From Polyodon spathula (lineage: Eukaryota > Chordata > Actinopteri > Acipenseriformes > Polyodontidae): 64,000 nt of DNA. This document shows, piece after piece, positions 54,645 to 63,229 of the stretch (position 1 is its first letter; each line of letters opens with the position of its first letter). The stretch covers positions 28,432,796 through 28,496,795 of the forward strand of contig NC_054548.1 in assembly GCF_017654505.1 (NCBI RefSeq), in the 5' to 3' direction. The notes beneath the pieces are model-generated. The model was not told the DNA's origin. It did not search any database and was given only the letters and a program-made list of their open reading frames with translations. Both the position numbers and the translations under genes were made by a program.

Positions 54645-54880
54645 GTGGAGAGGAGGGAGGCCTGCGAGGAGGCGAGGGTGGAGAGGAGGGAGGTCAGCTC
54701 GGAGAAGAGGGTGGAGTCGAGGAGTGAGACCTGTTCAGAGGTGAAGGTGGAGAGGAGGGAGGCCTGCTCTGGAGGAGAGGGTGGAGTTGAGAAGGGAGGC
54801 CTACTCACGAGGTGAGGGTGGAGAGGAAGGAGGCCTGCTTGGAGGCAAGGGTGGAGGAATGGAGGGAGGTCTGCTCGAAG
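54645..54880. repeat. 33-37 bp G/A-rich minisatellite, seven units
   Basis: Copies of GTGGAGAGGAGGGAGGCCTG and variants start at 54645, 54678, 54711, 54747, 54781, 54818 and 54851. Confidence 0.88.
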
Positions 54881-56084
54881 ACGAGGCGAGTGATGATAGG
54901 AGTGAGAGGAATCAATGAACAGATGGTCTGAGGAGGGGAGTGGGGGGGGTCCTGCTGTGGAGATACCTTGAAAAGGGAGATAGGGAACTTGATATTTGAC
55001 GTGTGAGTGGACCGACTGCGCTGAATTGTTCCGTATTGAGGTATGCAGCCAATTGATGGAGTAAGCATGGAAGGTGGCCGAGAGGCAGCTGATCTCCATG
55101 GGTAAATCATTGTGGGTGGAGAAGCGGCTTTTCAGAAGAGTGGGAATTAGCAAATGGAGAATATATGTTGATATAGACAGAGGAAGGTGAGGCAGGGGGA
55201 AAGCTCTTAAGAATCCCACAGAGGGTCAGGCGGAATGCTGAATATGGAGAGACTGGAGGGAGTTGGAGAGAATCCCTAGCACTGACCATGAGACCCAGGT
55301 TTTGATTGAAGGGCTATGATTATTCAAATCTGGGCGCAGAGGATTGAAGACACTGAGCAGGCTGTAGAATAGCAGCTCTTGAACAAGGTGGATGGCTGCA
55401 GACATGTAATGCTGAGCAGATTGAAGGGGGTTACTGAGAGTAGGTTTCAGTCAAGTAGCGTCTGGAGAAGCTGAGGATTCTGGATGGGGGTTGTGGAATC
55501 AAATGGGACCAACTGACTGAACTTGGATACCGAAAGTAGAGGCAGAAGAAGAGCTGGAACTGAGGGCTGAGGTGGCAGCTGGACTGAACGAACATGAATC
55601 GGCTACTGGGGAAGCACGGCTCCTTTGCGTCCCATATTCTAGAAATGAGGGCAGATGAGATGCCGCCTTTCTATGTGTTTAGTTAATACAGGATCGATCA
55701 GCGGTTTGCTACTATCATGTCTGCTTGAAATGGAAAAGGTAAACTCACATTCAGAGAATAACTCCAGCTATTCTCTTAATAGTGGAAATCCTTAACTCAT
55801 AATCAAGACAGATTTCCAGTCTCGTACCACGTCTCAAACCAAGTATTAATGCTGTAACATTTGGGAGGATGAGCGGAGATGAATAGGATTGCTGAAGGAG
55901 TGCCCCGTATTTTGATTAGATGGAGATTAGCGTTAGCCTTGATTGTGGGAATGCTGCCACGATCTAGGTATTGGAGGAAGGCTGGAACATTGTAGGCTCT
56001 GGAGAAGTGCAGCTGTAGACTTAAACAGTAAACTAGAGTGACTTTTGCAGCTGCAGTAGTGAACTGATCTGAAGAGGGAGTGGA

Positions 56085-56300
56085 GATCTGCTGTAGTGAG
56101 GAGCAATTAACAGTAGAGGGCGGGATCTGCTGAACAGAGCAGAGGTCTGAGGAAGAAAACAATGGAGTGCTGTCAGTAGTGTGCAGAGGCCCAGCTGTGA
56201 GAGCAGAGATCTGCTGAAGCAGAGATCTGCAATAGAGAACGGAGGACTACCATCGGTAGAGTGCGGTGGTCTGCTGCAGAGAGTAGGAATCTGCTGAATG
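56085..56300. repeat. GATCTGCTG-type interspersed array
   Basis: GATCTGCTG or a close variant occurs at 56085, 56124, 56208, 56224 (partial), 56268 and 56288, separated by 16-84 bp of GCAGAG-like sequence. Confidence 0.7.
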
Positions 56301-57440
56301 CAGTAGATATTGGTCTTTCAGTGTTAAGGCCGATTTAGATGGAGCAGGAGATGGGGCTGCTTTTGGGCAGAGATGAAGATTGCAGAGATCTGAGACCGCT
56401 GCAGAACCTGAGAGGTTGAAGAATGTGTTGCTCCGAGGCATCTGCAAAACCTATTGATTGGTCGGGAGCAGTTTATTGTCTATTGGGGTAGGAGGACATT
56501 GACTGGAACGTTGATAAATCGTAGGACATGATTCCATAGCTGATTATCGGCTTGCGTTGATGAAATGATGACTTTGATGAAGCTGATGGAGGAGCAGCAC
56601 CAGATGAGGAAACACAAATCTGGGAACAGGAATGAGTCACAGGAATGGATGCGTGATGCAGGGAAGCAGGATGTTACTAAGATGGTAGATACTGAGCATC
56701 TCTAAAACAGCTGAGTAAGGTTGCTTCATGACCAGGTCCTTGAAGAGTGGAACTGTTGAAATTGGAGAATGTCAGTTGCTACAAAAGGTTGAGGAGGAGG
56801 GGGTCTCCTGCAAATCTGTCACAATGACAACAAACTGCAGGAATGTATAGAAAAGCTGGAGCGGTGAGCTTCACAGTGATAGCAAACCAGCTTACAGACT
56901 GTATAAAATTTGTGATGTTATACTGCCATCTAGCAGTTATGATTAGAATTAACCATTGGCTTGAGTGAAGCCGGGTAGAATATTTGGTTATTGTGATTAA
57001 AATCCTTGTCGGTGTAGAACGACAATTGCTTATCCTTTTAGATTTTATTATCTTCGTTACATGTTTTAGGACAGTTAGTCATGTATATAAATACGTTAAA
57101 ACAGTATTTAGATGTCACAATTCGACGAGTTGAACGAGCCCTCGCAGTTTGTAAAAGCACAACAGCAGCAGCAGCAAGTGAGGCAATGAGGGCGTGCCGT
57201 GGTAGCCACGGACTGAGAGGCGCGATGGAAAAGTTGCAAAACAGCAGTGTTGTTGGATCTTGTTGTGACCAGTTGAAAGCACAAGCCGCCACACGCCGAA
57301 ACAGAGCACGAAACTGAATGGACAGGTCCCTAAAACGTTGAACGTAGCCAATAGAAATCCAGGGCAGGATCCCATGAAAGAACGATAATTTGTGCTGGCT
57401 CTGGGAGCGGAGGAGGGTCGCTTGATTGCAATCAAAGAGT

Positions 57441-57970
57441 AAGGAAATGTTCAGCTGACATATCTTTATGGTGGATTAAATAGAGGAGCTATGGCAAGAC
57501 AAACACTGACCACGGGAATGTCGATGTCTTGTTGAAGGAGCATTAGAGGTTTTAGTGGAGGGCCAATTTGTCTAATAAAGACACGGACGAGTTGAGAAAT
57601 GAAGATGCGGTTTGGATGGTGCTGTTGCTGGGCTGGAGGCTGAAAAGCAGGAAAGAATAACGCTGGAGCTCCTGCAGCCGAATGGAGAAGCTGAATGATG
57701 AGAAGCAGCACCGGAGCAGGTAGGAAAATATTTTATAATATCTTGGGAGCGCTGCGCAGAGAACTGACCTCCAGTGAAAGGCAACGAAGTGTAGATTAGC
57801 GGTAACCACTTCGTGAAACCCTCGGCGACGTGTCTCTAAGACTTTTGCTTCAAAACGAAATGCTAGACAGCAAAGTGCAAGTGATCAGGGCTTAAATAGA
57901 AAATAGGTATATTGATTGACGATGTTTTTTGAATTGTACGACCTGGCACACCCAATGCGAACTACGCAAG
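57441..57970. other. Spacer, no gene seen
   Basis: Mixed composition. No known domain was recognised on either strand. Confidence 0.4.
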
Positions 57971-57977
57971 CTAACAT

Positions 57978-57980
57978 TAG

Positions 57981-58051
<71 letters not shown>
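57978..58051. repeat. (TA)n microsatellite
   Basis: Two long TA runs separated by TATTATATATAATA, together about 74 bp. Confidence 0.95.
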
Positions 58052-58052
<1 letters not shown>

Positions 58053-58807
58053 ATAACAAACACTTCACAACACAGGGTACAAACAGCTGCATGTAAGTAG
58101 AATATTTGAGTTAAATACGGTACTGTATTAAGTTGTTATTCACACCTCCACTGGAAGTAGCCTGCAGCATACACCACTTGGATTAAAGTTAAACCAAAGA
58201 TCCTGAACAGACTGTGGATGTTTTTTGATAAAACCACATTACTCCTGGAATACTGCAAGTATGTATGGCTGCAGACCCAGGCTGAGAGGGACCAACCTCT
58301 CAGCTGTCCTTCTCAAGACTCTGGATGTGACGTAGCAAACACGACCAGGCTGTGACGTTCCTGGGTGTATGCCCCGTCTGGGAAGTTGAGCTTCCATGAC
58401 AACAAATAGAAAGTCATATTAGCCACATATTAGTTTTTAAGGGAAAATTAAGAAACGTGACAGATTTAGTCATGTCAGCCAACCTAGCTAGTTTACTAGC
58501 TAAAGTTAAGTCCTTGACTACAAATTGAGTCATTACTAACGTTAGACAGCCTCACTAATTAACATTGATGTTAACTTATTACAGCTAGCGTTAACTAAAG
58601 CATAAGTTACTCAAATGTACGGTGCTTAAAATAAGGGACAACATTATGACAACACAATAAAAGTAAAAACATTATTTTTTAGTCTCAAGGGATTTTAACC
58701 CCTTCCCTGCCAAATATATACAGCCTACTATAATGTTACAGTGAGCAGTAAACCACTAGTCCTCTAACATCTCTCACTTCCTTAAGGAATATGTCCATGC
58801 CCTTTGT

Positions 58808-58811
<4 letters not shown>
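58052..58811. other. AT-rich spacer, no gene seen
   Basis: No domain was found. GCTAGC-type short repeats occur near 58485-58600. Confidence 0.45.

Positions 58812-58840
<29 letters not shown>
58812..58840. repeat. A-run (about 29 bp)
   Basis: Pure A on the plus strand, directly beyond the stop codon of the minus-strand exon cluster. Since the run is T on that strand it is not a poly(A) tail of that transcript. Confidence 0.9.
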
Positions 58841-58845
58841 CGGGG

Positions 58846-59357
58846 CTAGAATTTCCTCAGGGTCACCCCCTCTACATTGTGCATTTCATTATAATATTCT
58901 TCGTACATCTTTAAAGCTTCTTGTGCTTCCTCTTCATTCATGGTCAGCACTCTTGGAGAGTCAACGATGTCAGAGAAAGCTGGGTTGAATTTTTGCATCC
59001 ACTGGACAGCTGAGTGGATGGCCTGCACCACTCTGGATTCCTAAAAAGAAAAGAATGATGTAATATTCTTAATACACACAAATATAAATAAAAAGAATTA
59101 AACAACACATTAGCATACTTAACAAAGCAGAGTTTTATTACTGAAATACCCTGTTTATTTACCCACTCACCATCAACATGTAAATGCCACAATCGATGCC
59201 TGTGTATTGCTCTGGAAGATTGTGATAGTATGAGTACATAGAAAATGACAACAAACATCCCATCCCTTCCCTTACAACCAAGTATTTATGACTTACTCTT
59301 ATGCCAGTTATGGCTGTCCAAGGTCCTTTGACAATCAACTCTGCCAGATTGCTGTAA
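58846..59357 (-). CDS. Three exon-like segments of a possible spliced gene with an Ulp1/C48-like motif
   Basis: On the minus strand: segment 1 (about 59354-59300) follows a TTTATTTACAG acceptor, encodes NLAELIVKGPWTAITGIR and ends at a GTAAGT donor. Segment 2 (about 59212-59174) follows CTTCCAGAG, encodes QYTGIDCGIYMLM and ends at GTGAGT. Segment 3 (59041-58846) follows TTTCTTTTTAG, starts ESRVVQAIHS, includes NEEEAQEALKMYEEYYNEM and stops with TAG. All three join in phase 0. QxxxxDCG resembles the oxyanion Gln and nucleophilic Cys of Ulp1/SENP-type (C48) proteases, but the catalytic His and Asp would lie upstream and are not visible. It could be the 3' end of a host gene, a processed fragment or part of a transposon. 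Confidence 0.5.
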
Positions 59358-59574
59358 ATAAACAAAACTTGTTAGTACTACATGTTAGCTGGTGTGTTGG
59401 CAAATTAGTTATTTATGAAAAGCATGCATAAAACACAAAATACAAGCAGTTAGTATTGTGTAATTGGAAATTATATAAACATGTACAGTATAAAACAGAA
59501 CCACCATGAACATCTTACATTAGTGTAAACTCTGAATTGAAGAAACAATTTGCAGGTTCTCCCTAGTAATTTAA
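59358..59574. other. AT-rich spacer, no further exon seen
   Basis: No convincing upstream exon of the 58.8-59.4 kb cluster could be identified here. Confidence 0.4.
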
Positions 59575-59795
59575 ACAGGGTTTTCTCTGTCAATCTCCAT
59601 GCTAGGTGGCCCGCCTAAGAGTTTTTCTCTTACCACCTAAGGGGGACATGCCCAAAAAGCTACTCAAACCTGTTTGTATGAAATTGACCCCAAAAATATG
59701 TTGTTGTTTTTTTTTTTCACCCATCCATCCCACAATAGCCCAACCCCTGCTTGGCCTCACCACCTAAACCATCTCAAAACCCAGGGAAAACCCTG
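59575..59795. mobile_element. Short inverted-repeat MITE-like element
   Basis: CAGGGTTTTCTCTG at 59575 and the inverse of CAGGGTTTTCCCTGG ending at 59795 bound about 221 bp without coding capacity. No clear target duplication was seen. Confidence 0.6.
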
Positions 59796-59949
59796 TTAAA
59801 GTATGATACTACAAATGAAGCCGTCACGAGGGAGGAAAGAACGGCAGCATATGAGGGACGCTATGTCCTGTCTGACCAAGGTCAGCGGGGTGAGCGTGCA
59901 ACCTCGTGGACCCTAGTGCCCACAGAGAGCAATGAGGGATCTACCACAT

Positions 59950-60860
59950 TCAGTGGATAGAACCTGGAAAAAGTATGCACGGTAGCCCAGCTAGCCGCAT
60001 CACAAATCTCAGCCATGGAAGCACCTCGAAAGAGGGTCCATCACTAGCCACACCTCTCGTGGAATGTGCGGCTACCTGCCCAGGCGGGGGTAAGCCAGCA
60101 TCATCATACGCAGTCGCGACTGCGTCCACAATCCAATGCGACAGTCGCTGCTTCAAAAGGGACTGTCCCTGGGTCCGTGATCCATGGCACACGAAGAGCT
60201 GGTCAGATTGATGCAGTGCTCTCTTCCTATCCACAAAACATCTCAATGCCTGTACCGGGCAGAGAAGGTTCAACTTCTTATCCTCCTCCGTAGATTCAAG
60301 TGGAAGGCTGTAACCACCTTAGGGAGAAAAGCAGGGTTTGCATGCAGTGACACTCTGCTACCATCATCCTAAATACGCATGCAGGAGCTATGCACAGACA
60401 GCGCCTGCAGCTCACTAACCTGCTTTGCGGAGGTGATAGCCAAGAGGAAGGGTGTCTTCATGGAGAGGTGCTCGATGGAGCCTGCGTGAGAGCCTCCAGT
60501 ACAATCTCAAAGCTCCTTTTGGAGAGAGTAGACCTCCTAGGAGGGTGCAATCGCAGAGCACCTTGGAGAAACCAGGTAGCCAGAAAATGCGTGCCAAGGG
60601 ACAATGAGTCAATGGGGGCATGGCAAGCAGAAAATAGCCGAGAGTTAAACCTTCAGTGTGGAAGGTGATCTACCAGCCTCAAGCAGATCTTGCAGAAACT
60701 GCAAGATGACAGGCATGGGACAGGAGATTGGATCATGACTGTTAGTATGGCACCAATCTTGAAAATATTTCCACTTATTGGCATACAATGACCTAGTGGA
60801 ATGCGCCTTAGCATTCTGCAGTGTACCCACCACCGCGCCTGACAGTCATAAGGCTGATCA
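59950..60860 (-). pseudogene. Tyrosine recombinase of DIRS-C
   Basis: The N-terminal domain at 60833-60645 reads AKAHSTRSLYANKWKYFQDW, DPISCPMPVILQFLQDLLEA and RSPSTLKV, then a stop. The C-terminal part (60273-59950) has LLCPVQALRCFVDRKR, LFVCHGSRTQGQ and AHSTRGVASDG, with the HxxR active-site pair. Just beyond, another frame gives ATVHTFSRFYPLNV with the probable Tyr nucleophile at about 59966. A frameshift lies between HxxR and Tyr, so this copy is inactive. Confidence 0.83.
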
Positions 60861-60978
60861 GCGGTTCCTTTCAGGGGCCAGACCCGCAACTGGAGCCTGT
60901 CTGGCTCTGGGTGTCAAAGTGTGCATTTTGCCTGACTGAGAAGATCTCGGCGAAGCGGGATTTCCCAGGGTGGGCAGT

Positions 60979-62103
60979 TCAATAGCTGGCACAGGGATTA
61001 AAACCAGATTCTCGCCTTCTCCAACAGGACCTTTTCCAGAAAGGCTGGGAGTAATGGCAGGGAGGCGAGAACACGTAAAGGAGCACTCTGGGACATAAGT
61101 GGGCTAGGTCATCGACGCCGAGTGGACCGCCGCAGCGGTGGAGGGAATACCATAGGGGAAAATGTGTCATCTCTGCTGAGGCAAGGAGAATAACCTGTGC
61201 TCCCACACCTGATGGTGGAGCCGACCACTCCGACGGATGCGGGCCCTCCTTCGAGAGGAGGTCCGCTACCCAATTCTCCAAACCCGGAACGTGCCTTGCC
61301 CGAAGGGACAGTAGGTTCTGTTGGCTAGGCGATGCAACCCCGGGGACCAAAGGCCACCCTGGTGGTTGACATACGCCACCACTGATGTGTTGTCTGTGCG
61401 GATCGGCACATGTCTGTTCCGCACCATGGGTAGGAAGTGCTGGAGGGCAAGGAAGACTGCCTGCAGCTCCAGCATGTTGATATGTAGGGATGTCCAACGG
61501 CCTGACCAGGGTCCGCTGACTCCTCTGCCTTCGCAGACCACACCCCAACCCGAGTTGGAGGCGTTCGTCGTCACCACCCTGAGGTTGTAAACCACTCCCA
61601 TTCGGACACCTTGGCGCAGGTGAGAGGAATCTTCCGCTAGCGCAGGGCCGCCATACACGCGAGACACACTGCCAACTGACTGTGCCTGTCACGTTTGGAA
61701 TGTATCCGGAAGCACTGAGCCAGACCTGTAGCGGGGGCATTCATAATAAACCCAGTTCCATGGCTGACACCGTTGCTGCCATCAGACCCAGGAGTTGCTG
61801 GCACAAAACAAGGGACACCCTCGATCCCTGTCCAAACAGGGAGAGGTGGTGCTGTTGAGCTGCTACCCTGTTGTCCGACAGGTATGCGCGCACCGTAGTG
61901 AAGTCCAGCCAGAGCCCCACATACGTTATGCACTGCACCGGTGTCAGCCGACTCTTGGCATCGTTGATGGTGAGGCCTAGTATCACTAGATGCTTCGTCA
62001 CTAGTGCCGTTTGGGCCACCGCTTCCTCCCGCAACTGGGAACAGATCAACCAGTCGTCGAGATAATTCATCACTCTGACTCCTTGCAGCCGCAAGAGGGC
62101 GAG
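60979..62103 (-). pseudogene. RT-RNase H-Dam-like region of DIRS-C, 5' truncated
   Basis: RT starts abruptly at the DIRS-D junction and reads ALLRLQGVRVMNYLDDWLIC, with an unaltered YLDD box (about 62049-62072), then AKSRLTPVQCITYVGLWLDF. RNase H coding at 61667-61266 includes VTTNASNSGWGVVCEG and NMLELQAVFLALQHFLP. The Dam-like region follows (FPLWYSLHRCGGPLGVDDLA, about 61120-61200). Frame changes occur near 61740 and 61270. Confidence 0.82.
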
Positions 62104-62371
62104 GTTACCTTTCAATTCGAAAATAACCATCAACGTATGGGACATTTTCGTCAGGCAGTAGGGATTGGCTGAGTTTTATAGCAAAGCTGCCGATAGGCCT
62201 CTGCGCAAGCTGCTGTGTAAGCCAGCCCCCCTGGGAGCTTACTATACGCAGTGCGCAGAGACTCTCTTCCTCTTTTGTCTTCAGCATCGGTAGTGGTAGG
62301 TAGCTTGTGACTGATTGTACTCACAAAGCTTAGGCTTGAGAAGCTGGTTTTTGCCCCTTCTCCAAGTTTAT
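62104..62371 (+). repeat. Left inverted terminal repeat and leader of DIRS-D
   Basis: Contains TTCGAAAATAACCATCAACG and CCCCCTGGGAGCTTACTATA, close to the DIRS-A terminus. Similarity to DIRS-A stops after CTCCAAGTTTA near 62370. Confidence 0.88.
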
Positions 62372-63055
62372 TATTAAAGTACAAGGTTGTCCTGGAAGAA
62401 AACTCGCTTCATTCTGACTGACAATGTTCCCCAACTCTGAGGATTGTTTTTTCCAGCAGGACAATGCTCCATGCCACACAGCCAGGTCAATCAAGGTGTG
62501 GATGGAGGACCACCAGATCAAGACCCTGTCATGGCCAGCCCAATCTCCAGACCTGAACCCCATTGAAAACGTCTGGAATATGATCAAGAGGAAGATGGAT
62601 GGTCACAAGCCATCAAACAAAGCCGAGCTGCTTGAATTTTTGCGCCAGGAGTGGCATAAAGTCACCCAACATCAATGTGAAAGACTGGTGGAGAGCATGC
62701 AAGGCACATGAAAGCTGTACTTGAAAATCAGGGTTATTCCACCAAATATTGATTTCTGAACTCTAGCTAAGTTAAAACATTAGTATTCTGTTGTTTACAA
62801 ATATGAACTTTTTTTTTTTTTTTTTTTTTGCATTATTCAAGGTCTGACAACACTGCATCTTTTTTGTTATTTTGACCAGTTGTCATTTTCTGCAAATAAA
62901 TGCTCTAAATGACAATATTTTTATTTGGAATTTGGGAGAAATGCTGTCAGTATTTTATAGAATAAAACAAAAATGTTCATTTTACCTAAACACATACCTA
63001 TAAATAGTAAAACCAGAGAAAATGATAATTTTGCAGTGGTCTCAATTTTTTACAG

Positions 63056-63058
<3 letters not shown>
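62372..63058 (+). mobile_element. Tc1-like transposon, 3' half, inside DIRS-D
   Basis: Carries the C-terminal part of a DD34E transposase and a typical 3' terminal region (ATAATTTTGCAGTGGTCTCA near 63025). The 5' half is missing; the left breakpoint coincides with the end of DIRS-D leader similarity. Confidence 0.85.
62424..62711 (+). pseudogene. Tc1 transposase C-terminal fragment
   Basis: An open frame from FPNSEDCFFQQDNAPCHTAR (second catalytic Asp in QDNAPCHTA) through [20 protein letters not shown] (catalytic Glu) to the end HQCERLVESMQGT and a stop. The spacing from Asp to Glu fits DD34E. The N-terminal DNA-binding domain and the first catalytic Asp are absent, so it cannot act alone. 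The surviving part has no internal stop, suggesting a relatively young copy. Confidence 0.88.

Positions 63059-63128
<70 letters not shown>
63058..63128. repeat. (TG)n microsatellite
   Basis: About 35 TG units directly after the Tc1 3' end. Confidence 0.95.
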
Positions 63129-63133
<5 letters not shown>

Positions 63134-63229
63134 CGCTTCCGTTTCATGAATCCAGGAAAACAAGCCAGTGTGTCAAAAAGCTAATAATTAAGTGTCACCA
63201 GCCAACCAGTGCCCCCCCCCCCCCCCCAC

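Larger units (their letters stand above)
53151..57440. repeat. Unassigned G/A-rich block with several local tandem repeats
   Basis: About 4.3 kb in which the plus strand is strongly purine-rich, unlike the AT-rich surroundings. It contains a 60-79 bp tandem unit (53346-53530), a 290-bp diverged duplication (54209 and 54502), a 33-37 bp minisatellite (54645-54880), a G-run (54456-54473) and a GATCTGCTG-type array (56085-56300). Long minus-strand frames here are rich in Ser, Leu and Pro and follow the repeats. No known domain, LTR or terminal inverted repeat was recognised. Confidence 0.6.
59796..62103 (-). mobile_element. Truncated DIRS-type retrotransposon (DIRS-C)
   Basis: Minus strand, from high to low coordinates: RT fragment with YLDDW, RNase H, Dam-like region, then tyrosine recombinase with AHSTRG and FYPLNV. 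Gag and the first part of RT are missing because DIRS-D begins at 62104 inside the RT region. The low-coordinate terminal repeat was not recognised. It is closer in protein motifs to a third DIRS subfamily than to DIRS-A or DIRS-B. Confidence 0.87.

Noticed and set aside
54512..55219. 235-codon minus-strand open frame rich in Ser, Leu and Pro
   Set aside because: It follows the 33-37 bp minisatellite, whose unit lengths often keep the frame. The product is low complexity with no domain, so repeat structure explains it.
205..63128. CRISPR-like array
   Set aside because: No regularly spaced identical repeats with unique spacers exist; the repeats seen are microsatellites, minisatellites or transposon ends.
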